Positions 9,949 to 18,591 are shown, numbered from the stretch's first letter. The stretch: 64,000 nt of DNA from CAVUPF01 sp963803755 (GCA_963803755.1 CAWDNP010000005.1:62001-126000); one strand, 5' to 3'. Notes: generated by a model not told the origin, from the letters alone. Made by a program: numbers and translations.

Positions 9949-10918
9949 ACTGTACCTCTGCACGACGCCGTCGGCGACAAGCTCAAGGAGCCGGCGCTGT
10001 TCGGGCTCAAAGGCCCCGGAGTCGAGTTGCTGCTTGGCCCTGGCGACCAGCTCAAGGGCTCGGGAGCGGACCTCCTCGAGGGCGCCGGTTGCGGCGATGC
10101 GATCGCAGAGGGCCTCCGCGGCCTCCTCATCCAGCGCGCTCAGATCGACGCGGCCGATGCCCGGATCGATCTCGGCGGCGGCGATCAGCGGCAGGGTGAC
10201 GGTCCCGTCGAGCAGGTCCGTGCCGCGGGCCTTGCCGGTGCGCTGCGGCGGGACCGGCAACGTCCAGCACGTCGTCGAGCAGCTGGAAGGCGAGCCCGAT
10301 CTCGGCTCCGAAGGCACGCAGCGCCTCATCCTCGCGCCCGATCAGACAGGCGCACTCGAAAAGCCTGCCGGTCTTCAGCCGGCAGCGCTCCAGGTAGCGC
10401 TCCTCTGAGATGCCGGTGTCGAAGGCGTCCTGGCGCTGGGCCAGCTCGCCGCGGGCGAGGGCGACCGAGGCCTCGCTGAGCAGGGCGACCGCGCGCGCGT
10501 CACCCGCTGCGGAGAGCAGCGCGAAGGCGCGGGAGAAGAGCAGATCGCCGGTGGCGATCGCCCGGTGGCGACCGGAGATGACGGCGACGGTGGGCTGGCC
10601 GCGGCGCAGCGGCGCCTCATCGAGGACGTCATCGTGCACGAGGCTCGCCATGTGGACAAGCTCGATCGCGGTCGCGGCGCGCACCGCCGCATCTCCCCCG
10701 CTCCCGCCCGCGCAGAGCAGCACGAGCAGCGGCCGCAGGCGCTTTCCCCCCGCGGCAAGCGTTGCCGTCGCGTCCGCGCTGAGCGGATCGCCGTGGCCGG
10801 TGCTCAGCTCTCGCAGGCTTGCCTCCACCTCGCCCAGCCGAGCCGGTAGCCAGCGGCTGGAAGCGTCGAGGACCGCCGTCACCGGCGGCGGGACGGCGGA
10901 GCGGCGGGTCACCCGCAA
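9946..10918 (-). CDS. Polyprenyl diphosphate synthase (menaquinone side chain), frameshifted
   Basis: A trans-isoprenyl diphosphate synthase that elongates allylic diphosphates with IPP. Both aspartate-rich motifs are present: the first in LVHDDVLDEAPLRRGQPT and the second in FQLLDDVLDVAG. The GKRLRPLL substrate-binding segment and the LKTGRLFECACLIG helix are also visible. A shift at about 10245 separates the last 95 residues, which contain the expected GTVTLPLI strand. It overlaps the end of menG by 10 bp and is translationally coupled to it. The position next to menG and the bc complex points to the menaquinone tail (HepT-like catalytic subunit); chain length cannot be told from sequence. 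Confidence 0.88.
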
Positions 10919-11578
10919 AGGCCGCTGTGGATCGCGATGATCCCGCCGGCGAGGACCGTGTAGCGGATGCGCTCCAGACCGGCCGAGTCCATCTTGGTCG
11001 CGAGGCCGTGGGGGTCTGGGAAGCTTCGGACCGACTCGGGAAGATAGGCGTAGGCCTCAGGGTCGCCGGAGAGGTTGCCGATCTCGGGGACGATCCGGTC
11101 GAACCAGAGCGAGTAGAAGGTCGAAAGTGGCGGGCGCCTCGGCTGGGTGATCTCGAGGATCACCAGCCGCCCTCCGGGGCGCAGGACGCGGGCCATCTCC
11201 CGCAAGCCGCGATCGAGGTCGGCGAGGTTGCGCACACCGAAGCCGACGGTCACCGCATCGAAGCGGCCGGCGTCGTAGGGAAGCCGCAGCGCATCGGCCC
11301 ACTCGAAGCGCACGGCGCCTGCTGCGTGCCGCGGCCGCCTTCTCCCGCGCCAGGTCGAGCATCGGCTCGGAGAAGTCGCAGCCGACCACGCGGCCGTTGG
11401 GGGCGACGCGGCGGGCCAGCTCGAGGGCGAGGTCGCCGGTGCCGCAGCAGACGTCGAGCGCGGAGTCGCCCGGCTCCAGCGCGGCACGATCAGCGGCTCG
11501 CTGGCGCCAGCGGTGGTGAAGCCCCGCGCTCATCACAGAGTTCAGCACGTCATAGCGGGCCGCGACCCGGTCGAACAT
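10909..11578 (-). CDS. menG: Demethylmenaquinone methyltransferase, one frameshift
   Basis: The SAM-dependent C-methyltransferase of the UbiE/MenG family, last step of menaquinone synthesis. Family signatures: MFDRVAARYDVLN at the start, the SAM-binding loop ALDVCCGTGDLALELA, CDFSEPMLDLAREK, TVGFGVRNLADLDRGLRE and the late LWFDRIVPEIG. One shift at about 11330 divides the protein; joined length is about 223 residues, normal for the family. It lies 43 bp downstream of the cytochrome c subunit and overlaps the polyprenyl synthase. A slightly upstream start is possible. Confidence 0.92.
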
Positions 11579-11621
11579 GTGGTTGACCTGCTCCGCGAAC
11601 TGGGCGGAGTCCCGGGAAGGC

Positions 11622-12323
11622 TTAGTTGAGTGAGGAGAGGAAGTCAGCTAGCTCGTTGAGCTTCTTCGGCGGCAGGTCGCGGAAGGAGGGCATGATACCC
11701 GGCCCGATTTCCACCGAGCGGATGATCGCAGCGCGGGGGATCCGGGCGCCGATGTGGGTCAGTTCCGGTCCCGGTCCTTTGTTGCCGTTTTCGCCCAGTC
11801 GGTGGCAGGCAAGGCAGCCCGAGCCGGCCACCACCAATTTGCCTGCTTCATATTGCGGGGCGACCTTCAAGGTGATTTCAGTTGGCGGGCCGGCGACGGC
11901 GCCGGAGTAGGTCAGATAGGCCATCGCGAGGATGGTCATGACGCCGGCCGAGGTGGCGATCGGGCGGCGCTCGGGGCGGCGCTCGGGGCCCCGGTCATAG
12001 AAGGGCAGGAAGATGAGGAGGACCATGCAGACCGTGGGGATGCCGATCGTCGCGATCGGCACCAGTTCCGGCCCTTTGAGGACGCGCAGCACCTCGAAGA
12101 GGAAGTAGAAGTACCAGTCCGGCCGCGGCACGTAGGTCGTCGTCGTCGGGTTGACCCTCGGCCCCTGTTCGGCGCCGAGGATGATCGACATCGCGATGAT
12201 CACGGCGACGACGATCAGCGCCATCGTCGAGTCCTTCAGGACCGCATATGGGAAGAAGGGCTTGCCCTTCTTCTTCAGCAGCTCGTACTCCTCGAGGTAT
12301 GCCTGCTTGTCGCGTCCCTTCAT
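11622..12323 (-). CDS. qcrC: Cytochrome bc complex subunit IV fused to cytochrome c (QcrC type)
   Basis: A 233-residue fusion. Residues 1-140 are a cytochrome b C-terminal (subunit IV) domain with about three helices and the quinol-oxidation loop motif PDWYFYFLFEVLR, a PDWY variant of the usual PEWY. Residues 150-233 form a monohaem cytochrome c domain with CLACH and a late Met in PGIMPSFRDLP as probable sixth ligand. This architecture is that of Bacillus QcrC, unlike the separate dihaem QcrC of mycobacteria. It is the third gene after Rieske and cytochrome b, 4 bp after the latter. The frame is intact. Confidence 0.92.
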   Translation of the reverse strand: MKGRDKQAYLEEYELLKKKGKPFFPYAVLKDSTMALIVVAVIIAMSIILGAEQGPRVNPTTTTYVPRPDWYFYFLFEVLRVLKGPELVPIATIGIPTVCMVLLIFLPFYDRGPERRPERRPIATSAGVMTILAMAYLTYSGAVAGPPTEITLKVAPQYEAGKLVVAGSGCLACHRLGENGNKGPGPELTHIGARIPRAAIIRSVEIGPGIMPSFRDLPPKKLNELADFLSSLN

Positions 12324-12327
12324 CGGA

Positions 12328-13218
12328 TCAGACCGGGGAGGCTCCGTTGCCCTCGACCCCGGCGTCGAGCTGCTCGACCGGCGCCGCAGCCTTCGGCTTC
12401 TCGGCCCGCACCCAGGGAGGCGCAGTGGTCCCGAGCTTGACGACGAGGTAGAGGTGGGCCCCGATCAGGGCGATGATCGCACCGGGGATGAGCAGCATGT
12501 GGATCGAGTAGAAGCGGGACAGGGTCGTCGCGCCGAACTCGGGGCCGGCGCGCAGGAAGTCGCTCAGGTAGGGCCCGAGCACCGGGGCGGTGCCGTTGAT
12601 GTTGATGCCGACGATCGAGGCCCAGTAGGAGCGCTGGTCGAAGGGCAGAAGGTAACCGGTGAAGGCCATGACCATAGTCAGGATCAACAGCACGACGCCG
12701 ATCACCCAGTTCAGCTCGCGCGGGTACTTGTAGGCGCCGAAGAAGAAGGTGCGGCCCATGTGCAAGAAGACGAGGATGACCATCACGCTGGCCCCCCACT
12801 TGTGCATGCCGTGCACGAACTGGCCGAGGAATACGTCGTTGTTGATGTGGGAGATCGAGGCGTAGGCCTGGGTCGCCGAGGGCGTGTAGAACATCGCCAG
12901 GAAGACGCCGGTGACCGCCTGGACGATGAAGGCGAAGAGGGTCGCGGAGCCGAGCGTGTAGTACCAGTTGGTGCCCTTTGGGACCTTGCGGTAGAGCATC
13001 CCGGTGAGGAAGCCGGTGGCGCCGGTGCGCTGATCGACCCAGGCGAGCACGTCCGCCGGAGCCTCCTTGGCCTGGTCGGTCAGGCGCTGGGCGTCGCTGG
13101 GGCGCTCGGGCGGGGCGCTCTTCAGGTCGGTCGGCGCCTGGCCTTTGCCGTTTGCGCCCTGGCCGGGCTTGGCAGGCTTTCGGAGCGGGGCGGGGACGAT
13201 CGCGTCGGGGATCTTCAT
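12328..13218 (-). CDS. qcrB: Cytochrome b6-like subunit of the menaquinol:cytochrome c reductase
   Basis: A 296-residue, four-helix cytochrome b N-terminal domain. Four haem ligands are visible: helix B has H-x13-H (in MHKWGASVMVILVFLH) and helix D has H-x14-H (in IHMLLIPGAIIALIGAH). The 14-residue spacing is the b6 type. The position where b6-type proteins carry the cysteine that binds the extra c-type haem (FYCLGG) reads WYYTLGS here, so that cysteine is absent. A Pro/Lys-rich N-terminal extension of about 70 residues precedes the core. The gene lies between Rieske and the subunit IV/cytochrome c fusion and is intact. Confidence 0.93.
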   Translation of the reverse strand: MKIPDAIVPAPLRKPAKPGQGANGKGQAPTDLKSAPPERPSDAQRLTDQAKEAPADVLAWVDQRTGATGFLTGMLYRKVPKGTNWYYTLGSATLFAFIVQAVTGVFLAMFYTPSATQAYASISHINNDVFLGQFVHGMHKWGASVMVILVFLHMGRTFFFGAYKYPRELNWVIGVVLLILTMVMAFTGYLLPFDQRSYWASIVGININGTAPVLGPYLSDFLRAGPEFGATTLSRFYSIHMLLIPGAIIALIGAHLYLVVKLGTTAPPWVRAEKPKAAAPVEQLDAGVEGNGASPV

Positions 13219-13230
13219 CGCTGCCTGGGC

Positions 13231-13911
13231 CTAATGGGAGGGCGGCGGGAAGGTCGACGGGCGGGGCGGGTAGAGGTATTCCCAGATGCCTCCGGTGAAC
13301 TCGCCGGGGTCGCGCGCCTGCACCGGTTCGAGCTGGTTGGTGACGCTGTAGCGAGGGCCGAGCTCGACCTGGCCTTTGCGGATTCGGGTCTGGAAATGAT
13401 CGAGCGGGCGCACCGGAGGGCCGCCGATCGGCTTGCCCTGGAATTCGTAGACGCCACCGTGGCAGGGGCAGATGAAGTTGCCGGCCGCCTGGACGAAGCG
13501 GACCGGGCAGCCGAGGTGGGCGCAGCGATTGGAGAGGGCGATGAATTCCTTCGGGTTCTCGCCGAGTTGGCGGGAGCCCTTGCGAACGTAGGCGGTGGCC
13601 TTGCCGATGTCGCCGATCCCCTGGGTTTCGGTGAAGACGACCTGGCGATAGGTGTCTTCGACGAAGTCACCAACCGGGCCGACCGCCTCCCAGCGCTCTT
13701 TGCCGCGGTGAAAGATCGGCGCTACGGCGAAGCCGACCGCCGGCAGGATGATCGCGGCGCCGGCGATGCCGCCGATGCCCTGGGCGGCGATCGTGAAGGC
13801 GCGGCGGCGGGTCATCGACTCGCCCTCGAAGTAGCCGGGAGGGTCGGGCTGCGCCCGCTCCTGCCTTGGAGCCTGCTCGGCTCCGTTCCTCTTGTCCGCG
13901 TCGTCAGCCAC
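13231..13911 (-). CDS. qcrA: Rieske [2Fe-2S] subunit with Tat signal
   Basis: A 226-residue iron-sulphur subunit. Cluster ligands sit in CAHLGCPV and CPCHGGVYE. A long polar N-terminus of about 32 residues leads to TRRRAFTIAAQGIGG, a twin-arginine type motif followed by a helix that would remain as the membrane anchor. It transfers electrons from menaquinol to the cytochrome c domain encoded two genes downstream. It starts 24 bp after the preceding small gene, probably in one transcript with hemL. The tatA/tatC genes 4 kb away are the expected export route. Intact. Confidence 0.94.
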   Translation of the reverse strand: MADDADKRNGAEQAPRQERAQPDPPGYFEGESMTRRRAFTIAAQGIGGIAGAAIILPAVGFAVAPIFHRGKERWEAVGPVGDFVEDTYRQVVFTETQGIGDIGKATAYVRKGSRQLGENPKEFIALSNRCAHLGCPVRFVQAAGNFICPCHGGVYEFQGKPIGGPPVRPLDHFQTRIRKGQVELGPRYSVTNQLEPVQARDPGEFTGGIWEYLYPPRPSTFPPPSH

Positions 13912-13935
13912 AGCTCGCTTTTGGAAGCGCGGAGT

Positions 13936-14430
13936 CTATTGACTCCGAGACCGATGAGGTTGCCCTGAGCGAAGCGCGAGTTTCGCGGCCTCGTGGTCAT
14001 CGCTCGGACCCTCTCCGAGCACCGCCGCGGAGGCCCTCCACAGATCCGGCGCCGCATCCTCTCGGCCTTCGCTGTGGAGCTGGGCGCAGAGGCTGATCAG
14101 ATCGGCCAGCTCGCGAACCGCGTCGCTGTCGCCAAGGGTCGAGAGGCGCTCGATGCCGAGCGCGTAGAGGTAATCGCCGGCGAGCAGGGCGAGGTCGGCG
14201 TCGTGACCGGCGAGCAGGCGCGGCTCGCCGTAGTGCAAGAGATAGCCCTCGCGAACCGCCTCGACGACCAGCGCGTACTCGCCCGGCGCGGGGCGGCTGC
14301 CGGGCCGACCGAGGTGAGAAGGCCGAAGGCCGGCTCCTCGGTGGGCTCCACCACGTAGGGGGAGATCGGCGTGTCCTCGGCGCGGAAGCTGGGCAGCGAG
14401 GAGGTGCAGCGCGTCGGCGGGGCGGCTCAC
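13936..14430 (-). CDS. Small helical protein between hemL and the bc complex; possible prenyl-synthase partner
   Basis: GTG 14430 overlaps the hemL stop as GTGA. After joining frames (a shift near 14370 and perhaps one near 14290) the protein has about 160 residues: SRPADALHLLAASFRAEDTP, then an all-helical C-terminal half with LLAGDYLYALGIERLSTLGD and AVRELADLISLCAQLHSEG. That pattern closely mirrors the catalytic prenyl synthase of this window (TGDLLFSRAFALLSAAGD, then AVALLSEASVALARGEL) but has no aspartate-rich motif. I infer a non-catalytic subunit similar in role to Bacillus HepS, although this is unproven. I do not know a published function. Confidence 0.6.
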   Translation of the reverse strand: MSRPADALHLLAAQLPRRGHADLPLRGGAHRGAGLRPSHLGRPGSRPAPGEYALVVEAVREGYLLHYGEPRLLAGHDADLALLAGDYLYALGIERLSTLGDSDAVRELADLISLCAQLHSEGREDAAPDLWRASAAVLGEGPSDDHEAAKLALRSGQPHRSRSQ

Positions 14431-15697
14431 GCGAGGGCCTCCTCGCAGGGCCTCCTCGGCGGCCTGAAGGGTGCGTTCAATCGCCTCCTCGTCGTGGGCA
14501 AGCGAGACGAACCAGGCCTCGAACTGAGAGGGGGGTGGGTAGACGCCGCGCTTGAGCATCGCGCGGCAGAAGCGGGCGTGGGCCTCGAGATCGCAGGCCC
14601 GGGCGGCCGCGAACTCACCGACCGCCGCCTCGCTGAAGAAGAGGGTGAGCAGGCCCGGTGCCGAGGCAACCTGCAGGGGCCGGTCGCGGGCCAGCTCGGC
14701 GAGTCCGGCGGCGAAGAGCTCGGTCAGTTCGGCGAGCCGCTCATAGGCGGCGGCGTCCAGCTCGCCCAGCGTCGCAAGGCCGGCGGCGATGGCGAGCGGG
14801 TTGCCGGACAGGGTCCCGGCCTGGTAGACGTCGCCGGCCGGGGCGATCCGCTCCATCAACTCCCGGCGCCCGGCGAAGGCGGCGGCCGGGAGCCCGCCGC
14901 CGAGCACCTTGCCGAGGACGGTGAGGTCGGGCTGCACGCCGTAGAGCTCCTGGGCGCCGCCGCGCGCCACCCGGAAACCGGTGATCACCTCGTCGAAGAT
15001 GAGCAGCGCGCCTGCCTCGGCGCTGACCGCCCGGAGGAACTCGAGGAAGCCGTCGGCGGGTGGGACGACGCCCATGTTGGCGGCGATTGGCTCGGCCAGC
15101 ACGGCGGCCACATCGTGCTCTGCGATGGCGCGCTTCCACCGCAGCGCGGTCGTTCCAGCCGATAACTACGGTCGAGGCCGCCTGGGCGGCGGTGACCCCC
15201 GGGCTCGCCGGGATGCCCAGCGTCGCCAGGCCCGAGCCGGCATCGGCGAGCAGGCCGTCGGAGTGGCCGTGGTAGGCGCCAGCGAACTTGACGATGATCT
15301 CGCGCCCGGTGGCGGCGCGGGCGAGGCGGACGGCGCTCATCGCAGCCTCGGTGCCGGAGCTGGTCATGCGCAGCATCTCGACCGAGGGGATGCGGGCGGC
15401 GACCTCCTCGGCAAGCTCGACCTCGGCGGCGGTTGCGGCACCGTAGGTGGTGCCGCGCCGTGCCGCCTCGATCACCGCGGCGAGGACCGCGGGGTGGGCG
15501 TGGCCGAGGATCAGCGGTCCCCAGGAGCCGACCCAGTCGAGGTAGCGGTTGCCGTCGACGTCGATCAGCTCACAGCCCTCGCCGCGCTCGATGAAGATCG
15601 GGTCTCGCCCGATCTGGCCCATCGCCCGGACGGGGGAGTTGACGCCGCCCGGGAGAACCTTGAGCGCTCGCTCATAAAGCTCAGAGGATGCGTTCAA
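14427..15697 (-). CDS. hemL: Glutamate-1-semialdehyde 2,1-aminomutase, frameshifted
   Basis: The PLP enzyme that converts glutamate-1-semialdehyde to 5-aminolevulinate in the C5 heme pathway. N-terminal signature: LPGGVNSPVRAMG. PLP pocket: SSGTEAAMSAVRLAR, GAYHGHSDGLL and LIFDEVITGFRVARGGAQ; catalytic Lys in LTVLGKVLGGGLP. Shifts occur at about 15125-15160 and near 14440. The last residues read EEALA before TGA. Joined length is about 423 residues. The apparent start is TTG 15697, 70 bp downstream of the AhbA/B-like gene, and the stop overlaps the next gene. Confidence 0.93.
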
Positions 15698-15768
15698 GGG
15701 GTCTGGATCGCGAGGGGAGGGCTGGCGTCAATCTCTGGTTGGCCGCAGGTGGGGGCCGGGTCGCCGTG

Positions 15769-16866
15769 TCAGGACGAATGCTCGCGCTCCCAGCGCGAGT
15801 ACTCCTCGGTGAAGTAGTGAAGGCGGATCTTCTTGTACTCGGTCGAGGAGTAGAGGGTGGCGCGATCCTGCGGGCCCATCCCGCACTCCTCGGCGATCGA
15901 GTCGAGAATCGCGTCGCACTCCTCCTTGGAGCGGCCGTGGGCCATGGTGAAGACGCTGTAGGGCCAATCCTCATAGGTCGGGCGCTGGTAGCAGTGGGAG
16001 ATGCCGCGGAAGGAGGCCATGCGGGCCCCCATCCGCGTGGTCTCGCCCTCGGGGACCTTCCAGACGCCCATCCCGTTGGCGGAGAAGCCGGCGCGACGGT
16101 GGTAGAGGATGGCGGCGACGCGGCGCAGGATCTTGCGCTCTACCATGCCATGCAGGCTCGCGAGCAGGTCCTCAGTGGAGACTCCTAGCTCGGCGGCGGC
16201 CTCATCGTAGGGACGCTCGACTGCGGCCATCGGGCCCTGCAGGGCGCGGATCACCTCGACGTCGCCCTCGTCATAGGGCTGGGCGTCCAGCTCGCGCGGC
16301 GGTGAGGCGTCGACCGCCGCCGCCAGCGCATCGGTGCCCTTCTCCATCTCCAGGTTCATGTTGATCTTGAACAGGGTGAGGGTGGGAAGCTGGCGCATCG
16401 AGGTGGCGCCGGTCTCCTGCATCAGAACGTCAAGGGTGCCTTCGAGGCCCAGCTCGGAATCCGGCGGGGTGGCGATCGTGAACCAGAGGTTGAAGTCGTG
16501 CGTGCGAAGGTAGTTGTGGGAGACGCCGGGATGGGAGTTGACGATCCTGGCGGCGCGCTGAGGGTGCTCGGGGTCGACTTTGGCGGCAACCAGCATCGAC
16601 TCATAGCCGAGTGCCCGGGTGTCGAAGATCGGGGTGATCTCGCGGATGATCCGCCCCTCGAGCAGGCGCTTCGTGCGCGCAAGGACGTCGCCCAACTCAA
16701 GCTCGGCCTCCGCAGCGAGCAGCGCGAAGGGCTCGGGGTCGAGCGGGAAGCTCGACTGGAGAAGGTTCATCAGCCGCTTGTCGGTCTCATCGAGCGGGAT
16801 CGCGGCGCCGTCCTTGCGGGAGCGGGCCTTGGACTGCGGGACCTTCGGCGTGTCTACTGAAGCCAC
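15769..16866 (-). CDS. Fused AhbA/AhbB-like (siroheme decarboxylase / Lrp-AsnC type) protein
   Basis: A 365-residue protein with two similar halves, each a winged helix-turn-helix plus a ferredoxin-like Lrp/AsnC domain. Half 1: DETDKRLMNLLQSSFPLDPE, then GRIIREITPIFDTRALGYES. Half 2: DVEVIRALQGPMAAVERPYD, then RKILRRVAAILYHRRAGFSA. This tandem pattern matches the AhbA/AhbB (NirD/L/G/H) family that removes acetate side chains of siroheme as didecarboxysiroheme. Annotation as an Lrp regulator is the main alternative. Position between hemB (13-bp overlap) and hemL supports a tetrapyrrole role. Intact. Start GTG 16866. Confidence 0.8.
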   Translation of the reverse strand: MASVDTPKVPQSKARSRKDGAAIPLDETDKRLMNLLQSSFPLDPEPFALLAAEAELELGDVLARTKRLLEGRIIREITPIFDTRALGYESMLVAAKVDPEHPQRAARIVNSHPGVSHNYLRTHDFNLWFTIATPPDSELGLEGTLDVLMQETGATSMRQLPTLTLFKINMNLEMEKGTDALAAAVDASPPRELDAQPYDEGDVEVIRALQGPMAAVERPYDEAAAELGVSTEDLLASLHGMVERKILRRVAAILYHRRAGFSANGMGVWKVPEGETTRMGARMASFRGISHCYQRPTYEDWPYSVFTMAHGRSKEECDAILDSIAEECGMGPQDRATLYSSTEYKKIRLHYFTEEYSRWEREHSS

Positions 16867-17826
16867 CCTGCGGCCTCCTTCGCGTAGTAGGTGACGATCG
16901 CGTCGGCGCCGGCGCGGCGGATCGAGGTCAAGGTCTCCAGCACCGCGGCCCGCTCGTCGATCCAGCCGCGCTCGGCGGCCGCCTTCAGCATCGAGTACTC
17001 GCCGGAGACATGGTAGGCGGCAACCGGGGCGCCGGTCTCCTCCTTGACGCGACGTACGACGTCGAGGTAGGGCGTGGCGGGCTTGACCATCAGCATGTCG
17101 GCGCCCTCCTCGAGGTCGAGCCGGGCCTCGCGCACGGCCTCGGCGGCGTTGGCTGGGTCCATCTGGTAGCCGCGGCGGTCGCCGAACTCCGGGGTCGAGG
17201 CAGCGGCCTCGCGGAAGGGGTCATAGAAGGCGGAGGCGTACTTTGCGCTGTAGGCGAGGATCGGGACGTTGGAGTAGCCCTCCTCGTCGAGCTGGAAGCG
17301 GATCGTTGCGATCCGCCCGTCCATCATGTCGCTCGGCGCCACCGCGTCGGCGCCGGCCTCGGCGTGGGAGATCGCGGTCTTGGCGAGCAGCTCGACGGTG
17401 ATGTCGTTGTCGATCTCGCCGTCGCGGAGAAAGCCGCAGTGGCCATGCGAGGTGTACTCGCAGAGACAGACGTCGGTGATCACTACGAGGTCGGGGTGGG
17501 CCTCCTTGAGAGCGCGGACCGCCATCTGGACGATGCCCTCGTCGTCGTAGGCGCCGCTGCCGGTCTCATCCTTGGTCGAAGGAACGCCGAAGAGGAGGAT
17601 CGCCCCAATCCCGGCCGTGGCGATCTCGGTCGCCTCGGCGACCAGCTCGGAGATCGAGAAGCGCTCGATGCCTGGCATCGAGTCGATCTCCTCGCGCACG
17701 CCTTCCCTTGCCACTGACGAAAGCGGGCTGGATCAGGTGCGCGGGGAGAGAGCTGGTCTCGCGGACGAGGCCGCGCAGGGCCTCGTTGCGACGCAGCCGG
17801 CGCATGCGTGTTGCGGGGAATGGCAC
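16854..17826 (-). CDS. hemB: Delta-aminolevulinic acid dehydratase (porphobilinogen synthase), one frameshift
   Basis: Condenses two 5-aminolevulinates to porphobilinogen. Signatures: the zinc-site cysteines in VCLCEYTSHGHCG, the first active-site Lys region AYSAKYASAFYDPFREA, DRRGYQMDPANAAEA, and the Schiff-base Lys in MLMVKPATPYLD. One shift at about 17705-17715 separates the first 40 residues (LRGLVRETSSLPAHLIQPAF). Total about 324 residues. Start GTG 17826 lies 33 bp from the divergent ABC transporter gene. First gene of the minus-strand respiratory block. Confidence 0.94.
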
Positions 17827-17859
17827 TCTGCCGATTCTAGGCCGGGTAGCGTTCCGGCG

Positions 17860-18591
17860 ATGGCCGCGGGGACCAAAGCAGCAGCTCTGGAGGCGCGGGG
17901 GCTGGCCAAACGCTACGGGGAGCAGGCGGCGTTGCGCGGGGTCGACTTCAAGGTCGCGACCGGGGAGCTACTGGCTGTGATCGGTCCGAATGGCGCCGGG
18001 AAGACGACGCTGCTCTCGATCTTGGCTGGGATCGTCAAGGCCGATCAGGGAGAGGTTCGCTTGCCTCGAGGGGAGGTTGGATGGGTGCCTCAGCAGGCTG
18101 CGCTGTATCGGCGGTTGACGGTTGCGGAGAACCTGTTGCTCTTCGCTCGATTGGAGGGGCACGAGGATCCGCGGGCCTCGGTTGAGGAGATGCTCGAGCT
18201 GGCGGGGCTCAGGGAACGACGAGGGGAGATCGTTGCTCGGCTCTCGGGGGGAAACCAGCAGAGGATCAACATCGCGATCGGGTTGCTGTCGAGGCCCGTG
18301 GTGCTGCTGCTGGACGAGCCCAGCGTTGGGCTCGATCCTCGTCAGCGGGCTCGGCTGTGGGAGTTCGTCTCCGGGCTGGCCGGGCGGGGCACGACGGTGA
18401 TCTTCTCCACCCATGACATCCAGGAGGCGGAGCGCTACGGAAGGCGGCTGCTCGTCCTCGCCGACGGGGAGGCGCTGTTCGACGGCTCGACGGAGGGGCT
18501 GCGTGGGGCGGTGCGGCGGGAGGCTCCGGAGGCGGCCGACAGGGACTTCGAGACCGCCTTCGTCACCTACCTCCACCACCGAGGACACTGA
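17860..18591 (+). CDS. ABC transporter ATP-binding protein
   Basis: A 243-residue ATPase: Walker A GPNGAGKTTLL, Q-loop WVPQQAALY, signature LSGGNQQR, Walker B PVVLLLDEPSVGLDP, switch His in FSTHDIQEAE. The daunorubicin-type exporter ATPases are the closest pattern. The start is taken as ATG 17860. The stop overlaps the permease start (TGATG), so the two are coupled. Divergent from hemB. It might export a compound or act in membrane or cell-wall assembly; the substrate cannot be predicted. Confidence 0.9.
   Translation: MAAGTKAAALEARGLAKRYGEQAALRGVDFKVATGELLAVIGPNGAGKTTLLSILAGIVKADQGEVRLPRGEVGWVPQQAALYRRLTVAENLLLFARLEGHEDPRASVEEMLELAGLRERRGEIVARLSGGNQQRINIAIGLLSRPVVLLLDEPSVGLDPRQRARLWEFVSGLAGRGTTVIFSTHDIQEAERYGRRLLVLADGEALFDGSTEGLRGAVRREAPEAADRDFETAFVTYLHHRGH

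Noticed and set aside
10651..10659. TGTGGACAA, a perfect actinobacterial-type DnaA box on the minus strand
   Set aside because: A single copy inside the prenyl synthase coding sequence, far from the origin; expected by chance in a genome of this size.
12151..13968. A 605-codon plus-strand frame
   Set aside because: It is the complement of the intact Rieske and cytochrome b genes; low-complexity composition typical of high-GC shadows.
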